Assembly (NCBI RefSeq): GCF_000022085.1
Contig: NC_011894.1
Location: forward strand, 3,189,501-3,253,500
Direction: 5' to 3'
From: Methylobacterium nodulans ORS 2060
GTDB lineage: Bacteria; Pseudomonadota; Alphaproteobacteria; Rhizobiales; Beijerinckiaceae
DNA: 64,000 nucleotides
Shown: piece after piece, positions 42,353 to 50,814 of the stretch
How positions within the stretch are numbered: the stretch's first letter is position 1
Layout: every line of letters starts with the position of its first letter
Position numbers and translations under genes: made by a program
The notes under the pieces: model-generated
Told to the model about the DNA's origin: nothing
Databases searched by the model: none
Seen by the model: the letters and a program-made list of their open reading frames with translations, nothing else

Positions 42353-44017
42353 TCATGCGGCGTCTCCGGTCCGCTTGCCTTCGACCTGCGCGTGGAACAG
42401 CCGCCGCAGGGCCAGCATGTGCTCGCAGGGGCCGCGGGTGAGCTTGTGATGGCCGTAGAACCAGCAGTCGCAGGTGGCGCCGGTCAGCCGGTCGTCGGAA
42501 TCGATCACGAGGCGCGGCGCGTGCGTCCTGCCATCGTCCATCACCTCGCCCGAGACGATGCGCTGGCCCTCGCGGCGCTCGATGGCGGATAGGGTCGCAA
42601 GGCCCGCGGCCACGAAGCGGTCGGCCTTCGCCTCCTGCTCGGAGGCGAAGCGCAGCGCGCCGGGCGCGAGCGGCTCGCGGACGAGTTCCCGCAGGCGATA
42701 GACGCCCTTGTCGAGGTCGTACATGGCGCGGCCCGCCTGCACCCAGAGGCCGAGCGCGCCGGCGACTATCGGCCGGTCGAGCCCCGTATCGGAGGCGAGC
42801 TCCTCCAGGCTGGCGAAATGGCGCCGCTTGAGCGCGTCGAGCACGCGCACGCCCGTCGCCTCATCGACGGCAGTGCGGGGCGCCAGGAGATCGAACTGGC
42901 CGGCGCGCGACCAGTCGTTCGCGGTCCATCCCGACAGGCCGAGCGTGAAGCGTAAGCCTCCGAAATCGACCACCGCGAACGAGGGCAGGCCGGTGCCGAG
43001 CAGGTGCAGCCGGACGGAGCGGGCGAGCGGCAGGGCGCGCGCCAGGATGGCGAGGCGCCGGCGGCCCCAGACGCGGATCTCTGCGCCCTCGCGCCCCGCG
43101 TAGATCGAGCGCCGGAAGGTCAGCCGCTCGTTCCACGGCTCGATCAGCACGGCGACCGGCTCGCCGGGCGTGAGCAGGAAGCGCAGCGAGCGCGGGCCAT
43201 GCCGCTCCCGCCTTGCCGAGAGCCGGGACAGGATCGCGTGCATGTCGACCGGGTGCAGGTCCACCATATGGGCCGGCTGCGCCATCGCGCTCGACACCTG
43301 CAGGAAGCCGCGCAGCCAACTGTCCGGCAGCTCGATCTTGTCCTCGCGGAAGGTCGCCTCGCCGCTGGTCTGCACCTCGAAGCCGGTCGGATCGATCGTC
43401 AGCGTGGTCTCGCGGTAGCTGCGGATCTTCTGGAACTCGTCGTAGAGCGCATGGCTGTAGTCGATATTGGTCGTGCCGCAGGCCATGTCCTCGATCCGCT
43501 CGAACACGTCGTGATCGCAGGACAGCCGCCCGTAGCTCGACTCGTCGAGGCTGAAGCACTCGAAGAACACCTCGTCCGGATGGACGGTGATCACGGGATC
43601 GAGCACGAACCAGGCGTCCCGGTTCGCCTGGTAGAGCCAGTCGAAGTAACGCTGCCGGGCCTTGTAGAACGGGCCCATGATCTCGCCGGAGCGCCGGCTG
43701 ATTTCGCCGAGCTCGGCGCGCAGGGCCTCGATCCTCGCGAGCCCAGTGTCGCGGTCGGCCAGCGCCTCGGCGAGAAGCTGCTGCTCATGCTCCTTCAGCC
43801 AGGCGAAATAGGCGGTGCGGTCCTTCGGCTTGAAGCGCAGGTCAGAGACAACGACGTGATGCAGCGCCGAGATCGCCTCGCGGAACGGCAGATGCCGGCG
43901 GATCTTGCCGACGAAGAAGGTCGGCTCGCGCAGCAGGTCGGGCGCGAAGCCGAGCGCGGTGGCCTGCGCATCGGAGGAGGCCGAGCTCGCTCCGAAGTAG
44001 CGGTGGACGAAGTTCAT
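42353..44017 (-). CDS. SWIM zinc-finger protein of the retron operon
   Basis: The 554-residue protein ends with a SWIM finger, ATCDCWFYGHHKLTRGPCEH (Cys-x-Cys...Cys-x-His, about residues 515-531), likely to bind DNA or protein. A winged-helix-like segment precedes it (FASLEELASDTGLDRPIVAG, ALGLWVQAGRAMYDLDKGVY). The N-terminal 350 residues are beta-rich and unassigned. Its ATG overlaps the stop of the WGR gene by one base (TGATG), so the two are translationally coupled. The msr-msd RNA begins 44 bases after its stop. The WHSWIM label matches partner proteins of some retrons. Its biochemical role is unknown. Confidence 0.85.
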   Translation of the reverse strand: MNFVHRYFGASSASSDAQATALGFAPDLLREPTFFVGKIRRHLPFREAISALHHVVVSDLRFKPKDRTAYFAWLKEHEQQLLAEALADRDTGLARIEALRAELGEISRRSGEIMGPFYKARQRYFDWLYQANRDAWFVLDPVITVHPDEVFFECFSLDESSYGRLSCDHDVFERIEDMACGTTNIDYSHALYDEFQKIRSYRETTLTIDPTGFEVQTSGEATFREDKIELPDSWLRGFLQVSSAMAQPAHMVDLHPVDMHAILSRLSARRERHGPRSLRFLLTPGEPVAVLIEPWNERLTFRRSIYAGREGAEIRVWGRRRLAILARALPLARSVRLHLLGTGLPSFAVVDFGGLRFTLGLSGWTANDWSRAGQFDLLAPRTAVDEATGVRVLDALKRRHFASLEELASDTGLDRPIVAGALGLWVQAGRAMYDLDKGVYRLRELVREPLAPGALRFASEQEAKADRFVAAGLATLSAIERREGQRIVSGEVMDDGRTHAPRLVIDSDDRLTGATCDCWFYGHHKLTRGPCEHMLALRRLFHAQVEGKRTGDAA

Positions 44018-47000
44018 CAGGCGGCCCTCTCCGGCACCGGACGGCGGACGAGCGGCGTCGCCACCTGCGGGTGCGCCTCGGCGATGTCGCGCAGCGCGAG
44101 GATGGCGGCCGCCCGGTCGCGCCCGACGCCGCTGAGCGAGAAATCGGTAAAGAGCGGCGCGATGCGCGCCGCGCGCCCCGCGTCGCGGAGCGCCTCCCCG
44201 CGCAGGAAGGCCGTCATCCGGTCCTTGGCGACGCGGCCCTTATGCACCTGAAGCATCACGATCCGGGCGAGCGGCAAGAGCTTCTCGAATGCCTCCTCGC
44301 TTGCGGCGGCGTCTGCGGTCAGAAGCTCGGTGGCGATGAGATGCATCGCCTGCGAGGGATGTTCGAGCAGCCGCGTGAGTTGGGCCGCGGCATCCGCCGG
44401 GGCGAGCCGGCTGCGCAGCAGGCGGCGGGCGAAGGCGAGCACTTCCGGCTTCACGCTATCGGTGACCACGGCGAGGGTCGCGGGCGTCCAGGCCTCGTCG
44501 GGCCAGCGGTCGAAATGGTCGCGGGCGAAGTCCTGCACCTCCGGCCAGTCGCTCTCGACGAGCAGCACGGCGTCGGCGGCCTCGGCCTGAAAGCGGGCGG
44601 GATCGGCGCCATAGGCCGCGAGCGCCCAGTGGCGCGCGGCGGCGTGGGGATGGCCGCCGAGCCGCGCGATCTGACGCACGGAAAAAATCCCGAACGGCCG
44701 GTTCGGCAGCTCGGTCGAGCCGAGGAGCCGCGCGCCCGCGGCGCGCGCCTGCAGCAGCCGCCACAGCATGCCGGCGTCGAGCGCGGCGATGCGGTCCGGC
44801 ATGGCCTCACGCAGCAGCGCGACGGTGTCGACGGGGTAGGTCTCGTCGGGGCCTGAGCGAAACAGCGAGTCGATCAGCGCGCGCGAGAGCCGCTCGGCGA
44901 GCGCCGGGTCCCGCGCGGCGAGGCGGGCCACGAGCGGCCGGGCAGCGCGGCGAAGACCGGGCGAGGGGGCGGTGGCGAAGGCGACGATCAGCGGTGCGTG
45001 GCCGGCGAGCGCCGCGTCGTCGAGCCGGCCGAACAGGCCGAGCGCTGCGCTCTGCACGTCCACCGACGGCGAGCCGAGCAGCCGCTCCCAGGTCGCGTTC
45101 GGGATCGCGCCCGCGTCGGCGCCGGACAGCGCGAGGCCATCCACCCCGGCCGCGACCACCGCCGGCGCCGGATGCGCCATCAGCTGCTCGATGGCCTCCG
45201 GCATGAGGGGCATGCGGTCCGTCGACCACAGGGCCGCCATCCGCGCGCGAACGAGGCGAAGCAGCGCCTCCGTGCCCTCGTCCGGCGCTGACGGCCGCTC
45301 CAGGAGCCATGCGACGAGCCGGCCGGCCAGCGCCTGCCCCGCGGCACCCGCGACGCGCCGCTCGCGTGCCCAGCGCAGGACCGGCTCGGCGAGATCCTCA
45401 TGCGGGCAGAGGAGCGCCCCGAGCGCGAGATCGGGATCGGACCACGGCAGCGTCGAAAAACCATCGATGCGGGTGGCGGCGAGGCGCCTTGCCTCGGGCG
45501 CCTCGGCCGCAAGCAGGGCGGCAAGCAGCGCCGGGTCGGCGTCGCCCGCGGCGAGCCGGTCGCGCGCCTCCGCGAAGCCGATCCCCTGCGCCGCAATGTC
45601 AGTAGCGCGCAGGAGGCGGGCGAGCGCAGCGGGCGGCGCGGCGCGCAGGAAATCGGGCGCGGCCTTCAGCAGCCGCACGCCGAAACGCGAGACCGGCTCG
45701 CAGGCGCTGTCGGCGGCGAGGTCGAGGGCGAGGTCCGGCCGCGCGTCCCACAGGGACGGGAAGGCTTCCGGGCGGGTGCCGGGGGCCTCGCCGCGCGCCG
45801 GTGCTTCCTGCGCCGTGAGGCTGCCGTAGCGCAGCCGGATGGCCGGATCGTTGCGGCAAAGGAGCTGGCTTGCCGTCCAGTTCCGGGCGAGCGGGCCCGA
45901 GACCCGGTCCTCGCGGCTCCAGCGCCCGTTCTCTTCCCGCCGCCAGGAGGTGCGGGTGGTCGGCCGTGCCATGTCCTGCGGGCGAAGCGACAGGAGAAAG
46001 GCCGCCGCGAGTTCGGCGAAGGCCGGATCGGCGACCTCGGCGCGCTTGCGCAGCGCGCGCCAGATGCGGCGCTTGAAGTAGAAGAGCGTCGCCTCCGACA
46101 GGCCGACGCGAGCGTCCGGCGCGCCGTGGACCTCGGCGATCGGCACCGCCATCCTCAGCTCGGGCACGTAGGGCCGCCCGCTTCCCGAGCGGCGTGCGGA
46201 ATACATCGGCTGCGCGGTCTCGAACCGGTGGGCGGTCACCGCGAACAAAACCGCGTCGTCCGCCATCTCGGCGTGCTTGAACAGGCGCCGCAGCCCGATG
46301 AGGTAGGGGGGCCGGGCCGGCAGCCGGAGCAGCGTCGCGGCAAGCGCGGCGTGAAGCGCCGGATCGCCCTGCGCCATGCGGCCGAGCACCACCAGGGTAT
46401 TTCCGACCCGCACGGGCTCGCGTCCGGCGAGGTCCGTCAGCGCGCCGAGGAGGGCGTCGGGGTTGCGTGCCTGCGCCGCGCGGGCGACCGGCTCCGGCAG
46501 ATCGCCGCCGCCGTCGGGCCGTCGCGCGTCGCCCGCGAGCGGGGAGACGAGGGCGAAGCGGGCGAGGTCGCGCACAATCGTCTCGGTGGCGCCCGCGGCG
46601 ATCGCCTCCAGGGTGGGCGCCGCGCCGCCGCCGGCGGCGCGGGCGAGCGCCCAGACCAGGGAGTAGCTCGCCCGCGCCGGGCCCTGCCGCCCCGCGAGCG
46701 CGATCAGCGCCGGCCCCGCCGCCGCCAGGCGCAGCTCGCCGATGCGCCAGACCAGCCGGTCGAGTTCCTTCGCGGGCCAGGGGCTGCGCAGGCAGGCTTC
46801 GAGCCGCGCCATGAGCACATGCCCGCGGCCGCCGAGCGCCGCCGCATCGCCCGGAGCGCCCCGGGGCTCGGCGTCGAGCCCCGCCGCCGGCTGATCCACC
46901 CGGCGGTAGCCGCCGTTGAGCTTGGACACCACGATGCTGTCGAACAGCCTGTCGGCCGCCTCGCGCGTGATGGGGGCCGGCGTCTTCGATCCCTCCCGCA

Positions 47001-47145
47001 GGAGCGCGCCGCGGCGGCCATACCGCACGTTGACGAGGAAACGGTGGTCGGAGGCAAGAGCGTCGTTCTCGACCAGATCGACCTCGTAGAGCTTGTCCGA
47101 GGTTCCGTCCTTGAGCCAGAGCCGAACCGATCGGACAATCCTCAT
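44017..47145 (-). CDS. WGR-domain / HEAT-repeat protein of the retron operon
   Basis: I start at ATG 47145 (GTGGGGAAGG just upstream) because the WGR domain begins there; a longer frame to 47493 has no similarity. The 1042-residue protein opens with a WGR-like domain (LWLKDGTSDKLYEVDLVEND, FLVNVRYGRRGALLREGSKT), in which Trp of WGR is replaced by Tyr42. WGR domains bind nucleic acid or PARP-like partners. Most of the rest is Ala/Leu-rich helical repeats of HEAT/ARM type (for example LGGHPHAAARHWALAAYGAD, HLIATELLTADAAASEEAFE). It is the first gene of the operon with the SWIM protein, msr-msd and RT. It is the likely effector or scaffold, which is inference. Confidence 0.85.
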   Translation of the reverse strand: MRIVRSVRLWLKDGTSDKLYEVDLVENDALASDHRFLVNVRYGRRGALLREGSKTPAPITREAADRLFDSIVVSKLNGGYRRVDQPAAGLDAEPRGAPGDAAALGGRGHVLMARLEACLRSPWPAKELDRLVWRIGELRLAAAGPALIALAGRQGPARASYSLVWALARAAGGGAAPTLEAIAAGATETIVRDLARFALVSPLAGDARRPDGGGDLPEPVARAAQARNPDALLGALTDLAGREPVRVGNTLVVLGRMAQGDPALHAALAATLLRLPARPPYLIGLRRLFKHAEMADDAVLFAVTAHRFETAQPMYSARRSGSGRPYVPELRMAVPIAEVHGAPDARVGLSEATLFYFKRRIWRALRKRAEVADPAFAELAAAFLLSLRPQDMARPTTRTSWRREENGRWSREDRVSGPLARNWTASQLLCRNDPAIRLRYGSLTAQEAPARGEAPGTRPEAFPSLWDARPDLALDLAADSACEPVSRFGVRLLKAAPDFLRAAPPAALARLLRATDIAAQGIGFAEARDRLAAGDADPALLAALLAAEAPEARRLAATRIDGFSTLPWSDPDLALGALLCPHEDLAEPVLRWARERRVAGAAGQALAGRLVAWLLERPSAPDEGTEALLRLVRARMAALWSTDRMPLMPEAIEQLMAHPAPAVVAAGVDGLALSGADAGAIPNATWERLLGSPSVDVQSAALGLFGRLDDAALAGHAPLIVAFATAPSPGLRRAARPLVARLAARDPALAERLSRALIDSLFRSGPDETYPVDTVALLREAMPDRIAALDAGMLWRLLQARAAGARLLGSTELPNRPFGIFSVRQIARLGGHPHAAARHWALAAYGADPARFQAEAADAVLLVESDWPEVQDFARDHFDRWPDEAWTPATLAVVTDSVKPEVLAFARRLLRSRLAPADAAAQLTRLLEHPSQAMHLIATELLTADAAASEEAFEKLLPLARIVMLQVHKGRVAKDRMTAFLRGEALRDAGRAARIAPLFTDFSLSGVGRDRAAAILALRDIAEAHPQVATPLVRRPVPERAA

Positions 47146-47213
47146 GCCTTCCCCACAGAAACCTTGGGCGCCGGCGGCGGACTGTATCGGCACAGATACA
47201 TCTGCGTAAGCGC
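47054..47213 (+). repeat. 160-bp direct repeat A (retron operon start and leader)
   Basis: This block covers the first 31 codons of the WGR gene and about 70 bases upstream. It recurs at 50173-50332 in the same orientation with about five differences, including ATG to GTG at the start codon. Spacing between copies is 3119 bases. Confidence 0.85.
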
Positions 47214-47650
47214 TTTTTGCGGCCGCTTGAGCGCCGATCAGGTCCACGACCCGGGCGACAAGATCGACGGGTTCTGGTGAGGTACGGTGCGGTCTAGCGC
47301 GCAAGGTATGTCGCGCAATCGAACGCGCCTGGCAAGCCGATCCGAGCTTGCGCGCAAGGGGGTGTCGCCGTGGCCCGAATGCCGTTGCGTAATCGACGTT
47401 GCTCGAATAAACTGGAGTACTAGCACCGGTTGAATGACCCAGGCGGCCGGCTGGGGGGAGCAGAGCGCATGAGAAAAATACCCGCGTAGGCAACGATACA
47501 GCGCCCGCCCGGCCCTCGGCGGAAGTCTAATCAAGGAATTTAAGTCTAGTCAAGGAAATTCATGTAATGAAAATCGCAGCACGCCTTCTGCGGTTATGGA
47601 TCGTCTTTGCCCGCAAGCAGCCGTTACCGGGCAACGAAAGAGAGAGGACG
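47214..47650. other. Divergent intergenic region between the retron operon and the GT-D gene
   Basis: The region should contain the retron promoter (minus) and that of the GT-D gene (plus). I see no gene. GGAATTTAAGTCTAGTCAAGGAAATTCATGTAATG near 47536-47570 includes a tandem AAGTCTA-TCAAGGAA duplication. No sigma-70 boxes are convincing by eye. Confidence 0.4.
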
Positions 47651-48661
47651 ATGATTTCTGACGAAACGATCGTGGAATGGGCCCGCATTCTTCAGTCGGG
47701 AAATCATGCGGATCAGGAGAACCTCTACAGCTACATCTTGTCTCGCGCTGCCGAGGAAGACTTCCGGATCGTGCCCCTGCGCATCACTTACTTCATCCAC
47801 CGCGGCAACGACTTGCAGGCGCTTTTGCGGGTGTCGACGCGGTTCATGTCGTTCCCGGAGTTCTGGGGCCCGTGCCTGAGGCATCTCGCCAACAACGTCT
47901 GCATCCACTGCGGCGACCCCCGCAGCGCCGTCCCCTACCTCGACGCGGCCCACCGCGACGGGGCTCTCCCCGGCGAGATGGTGCTGTTCACGGCCGCCCA
48001 GCACGTCCGGATCGGCAATGCAGAGCGGGCGCTGAGCCTGATCGCGGAGGTCGAGTCCCGGTTCCCGGAACTCGCCCGGGAGGCGGCGATCCATCGTCAG
48101 TTCGTCGATCTCTTCTCACGCTTCGACTACAACCAGGCCAGGCGGATGCTCGATGAGGTCAAGGAGCGGTTCGCCCGCGCCAGCCTCGCCGACCTCGAGA
48201 GGGAGATCGTCAGAGCCCTCGACATCGGGTCGCCGTACCTGTTCCTGCGCCTCGGCGACGGTGAGGGATCCTGCACGATCATCGACGCCGATGACGAGGC
48301 CGCGCACTGCGACTACTACCGCGCCAACCGCCGCGAGTTCGTCGACATCTGGTTCAAGGACGAGTCGGTCCTCGACGATCCGGAGTTCACCCGGGCGATC
48401 GAGGCCTTCAACGAGGCGATCCCGGCGGCGGACTCCCTGGGCGGCATCTGGGCGGAGTTGGTCGACCACGAGTACGGGCTCGGATCCCGGCGCGGCATCG
48501 CCTGGGTGGTCAACACGATGCGCAAGGTCCTGATGCTCGCCGACCGCGACCCGGCCTGGGCCGCCAGAACCTCGATGCACACAGCGCTGTGCTGCACTAC
48601 GACCTGCTGCTCAGCGGCACCCTGGCGCGGCTGCTGCGCGGCCGCAAGCGGGTCGGCTTGA
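47651..48661 (+). CDS. GT-D-fold glycosyltransferase, N-terminal frame (gene broken by frameshift)
   Basis: ATG 47651 follows GAGAGAGG. The frame encodes a helical, TPR-like N-terminus (about 1-190) and then the start of a GT-D glycosyltransferase domain with IGSPYLFLRLGDGEGSC near residue 200. After WAARTS (about 48570) the frame loses sense (CCTTTCCSAAPW) and stops at 48661. The +1 or -1 frame continues without interruption as QNLDAHSAVLHYDLLLSGTL in the next entry. The two together form one protein of about 690 residues. It probably glycosylates a surface structure. Confidence 0.75.
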   Translation: MISDETIVEWARILQSGNHADQENLYSYILSRAAEEDFRIVPLRITYFIHRGNDLQALLRVSTRFMSFPEFWGPCLRHLANNVCIHCGDPRSAVPYLDAAHRDGALPGEMVLFTAAQHVRIGNAERALSLIAEVESRFPELAREAAIHRQFVDLFSRFDYNQARRMLDEVKERFARASLADLEREIVRALDIGSPYLFLRLGDGEGSCTIIDADDEAAHCDYYRANRREFVDIWFKDESVLDDPEFTRAIEAFNEAIPAADSLGGIWAELVDHEYGLGSRRGIAWVVNTMRKVLMLADRDPAWAARTSMHTALCCTTTCCSAAPWRGCCAAASGSA

Positions 48662-49734
48662 TCAGCTGTCATGACGACCTGCCTGAGGCGCTCCGGCGCA
48701 CCTACGGGATCGGCGAGGTCGAGCACCACAAGGTACCCGGCGAGCAGATCCACCAGGAGACGCTCGGCGCCAAGGCGGTCGAGGGCGCGCACTGGCCGCA
48801 CCGCTTCCGTGAGCTGTGCGAGGAACTCGACCGCCCGGCCGATCGCCGCGGGCAGCTGTTCCTGGTCGCGGCCGGGATGCTCGGCAAGATCTACGCCCAC
48901 AAGCTGAAGAAGAGCGGTGCCGTCGTCATCGACATCGGCGCCGTCGCCGACCTCTGGATGGGGAAGATCACCCGGTCGTTCCCCAGCCTCCCGCCGGAGG
49001 TTGCGCTCAAGCCGAGATTCCCGCCCGTCGTCTTCGTCGACATCGGCGGGCTCGGCGGCATCGGGCCAGAGTGGCAGCCCTACCTCGAGAGCGTCCGGCC
49101 GGTGGTGTTCGAGCCCAACCCCCCAGAGGCGGCCGCCATCCGCGAGCGCATCGCGCAGCGCCCGGGCGGGATCGTTCTCGAGCGGGCGCTGAGCAACCGG
49201 GCCGAGCGGCGCACCCTTAACGTCGCCAAGAGCCTCGACTGCACCTCGCTGCTCGCCCCGAACAGCGAATTGCTGCGGCGGTACTCGATCGAGCCCGCTT
49301 TCCGGGTCACCCACACGGTCGATGTCGACTGCGTGCGCTACGACACCCTCGTGCGCTGCGGCGAGGCGCCCCTGCCGGAGGTGATCAAGATCGGCGTGCA
49401 GGGCTTCGAGTACGAGGTGCTGGAGGGCTTCGGCGACACGCTGTCCCACTGCCTGGGCGTGAAGCTTAAGGCGCACCTCTACCCAATCTACGAGGGCCAG
49501 AAGCTCCTGCACGACCTCGTGCGGCTGCTGCAGCCCTTCGGGCTGGCCCTGCGCAGGATCACCCCGGTCGACCATTTCGACGGCGACGTCGTCGAGGTGG
49601 ACGCCTGGTTCACCTGCGACGCCGCGCGGACCGCGGCGCTCGACCCGGAGAGGGCCGCGAAACTCGCCTTCATCGAGACCGTCTGGGAACTTCCCCCGCA
49701 CCGGCGGGTGTTCGGACCGGACCAGTTCGCCTGA
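48589..49734 (+). CDS. GT-D C-terminal part plus FkbM-type methyltransferase (second frame)
   Basis: The 381-residue frame begins with the rest of the GT-D domain (RKRVGLISCHDDLPEALRRT, LFLVAAGMLGKIYAHKLKKS, GAVVIDIGAVADLWMGKI). It then enters an FkbM-family SAM methyltransferase (VVFVDIGGLGGIGPEWQPYL, PVVFEPNPPEAAAI, LPEVIKIGVQGFEYEVLEGF). FkbM enzymes O-methylate sugars or polyketides. Sense homology already starts before ATG 48589, at about 48568, in this frame, so this is the 3' half of a split gene rather than an independent one. It would act in glycan decoration. Confidence 0.78.
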   Translation: MLHYDLLLSGTLARLLRGRKRVGLISCHDDLPEALRRTYGIGEVEHHKVPGEQIHQETLGAKAVEGAHWPHRFRELCEELDRPADRRGQLFLVAAGMLGKIYAHKLKKSGAVVIDIGAVADLWMGKITRSFPSLPPEVALKPRFPPVVFVDIGGLGGIGPEWQPYLESVRPVVFEPNPPEAAAIRERIAQRPGGIVLERALSNRAERRTLNVAKSLDCTSLLAPNSELLRRYSIEPAFRVTHTVDVDCVRYDTLVRCGEAPLPEVIKIGVQGFEYEVLEGFGDTLSHCLGVKLKAHLYPIYEGQKLLHDLVRLLQPFGLALRRITPVDHFDGDVVEVDAWFTCDAARTAALDPERAAKLAFIETVWELPPHRRVFGPDQFA

Positions 49735-49914
49735 GGCGACAGGCGAGCCGCGAGAAACCCGGCGCGGTTCACTCCCATCGGATCCGTCCTCCGTTGGATC
49801 AAGACCTGCTTCAGGGTGGACCATTGCCGAGGTAGAGATCAGCCATGACAGGATTGGCGGCATTGATCCTCAGTAGATCCCGCTGGATTCCTGCCATGGC
49901 CCGCCGATCTGATC

Positions 49915-50172
49915 TCAGAAGTGATAGTTGATGCCGGCCTTCACGATGTGGTCGGTCAGTTCTATCTTGTCATTGCCGATCTTGAAGTCCTGAGTAAGTC
50001 ACACATAATTGTATTCACCTTTGAGCGACAGATTGTCGGTGAGGGCATGCTCGATGCCGGCACTGACCAGGTAGCCGGTCTTCCACTTATTGCCGGCGGC
50101 CGTGCCAATGGGTCCCCTTGCACCAAGTTCCATCGTCGCAAGGCCGGCCGTGCCATAGACGAGCGTGCGATC
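49915..50172 (-). pseudogene. Omp25/Omp31-like outer-membrane protein, C-terminal fragment
   Basis: The minus strand reads LVYGTAGLATMELGARGP, KTGYLVSAGIEHALTDNLSL, KGEYNYV, then TGA. It continues in the same frame with LTQDFKIGNDKIELTDHIVK and AGINYHF-stop, the family's C-terminal beta strand with terminal Phe. The internal stop is therefore a nonsense mutation. The 5' side is replaced at 50173 by the 160-bp copy of the retron operon start. Confidence 0.7.
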
Positions 50173-50332
50173 GCAAGCGCGTCGTTCTCGACCAGATCGA
50201 CCTCGTAGAGCTTGTCCGAGGTTCCGTCCTTGAGCCAGAGCCGGGCCGATCGGACAATCCTCACGCCTTCCCCACAGAAACCTTGGGCGCCGGCGGCGGA
50301 CTGTATCGGCACAGACACATCTGCGTAAGCGC
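50173..50332 (+). repeat. 160-bp direct repeat B (displaced retron operon start)
   Basis: Same sequence as 47054-47213 with about five substitutions. The frame encodes MRIVRSARLWLKDGTSDKLY and EVDLVENDALA from a GTG start and then fuses out of context with the porin remnant. It is a scar of duplication or of a second retron copy. Confidence 0.85.
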
Positions 50333-50490
50333 CTTTGCGGCTGCCGCGGAGCGGGCGCCCGGTCCTGCGGCCCCCGCTCGCGGCATCCCTGCCGGGAAGG
50401 CTGTGCTCTCCGGGTCACATAAGTCGTAACAATATTACATTACATGCCGCAGCGTGTTGACCCGCCGCCTCGTCGCGGCAAAGGTCTCGT

Positions 50491-50675
50491 TGCCAAGGTT
50501 CCCGTGGGTTCGTGCCTGCGGGATAAGAGGGAATTCGGTGGGCTCTCAAGGAGCGAAGCCGAAGCTGCCCCCGCAACTGTAAGCGGCGAGCTCTGCCGAA
50601 CACGGTCACTGGTGCGTAGCACTGGGAAGGCCAGGCAGAAGCGGCGACCCGCGAGCCAGGAGACCTGCCTTGGCA
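50491..50675 (+). promoter_or_regulatory. Cobalamin riboswitch
   Basis: P1 is TGCCAAGG (50491-50498) with CCTTGGCA (50668-50675), a perfect 8 bp. Inside are the class hallmarks: GAAGCCGAAGCTGCCCCCGC followed by AACTGTAAGCGG, the CACTGG and GGGAAGGCCAGG block, and GCGAGCCAGGAGACCTGCC, the B12-box region. It lies 139 bases before the TonB-dependent receptor start and is expected to reduce that gene's expression when adenosylcobalamin is plentiful. Confidence 0.93.
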
Positions 50676-50814
50676 TGGTCACGACTCTCGGGCGGGGTGT
50701 CCCGGTGGAGCGCATGAGCGGTGCGGCACTCCCAAGGCCCATCCGCGCAGGCAATCCCTGGGCGAACGCTCGACAACCTTGAGCGCACCAGTGAGTTTTC
50801 GTCTGAGCCCGGCC

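Noticed and set aside
47146..47493. N-terminal extension of the WGR protein to 47493
   Set aside because: The extra 116 residues have no family resemblance and cross the operon leader; the 160-bp repeat and the WGR domain both point to the start at 47145.
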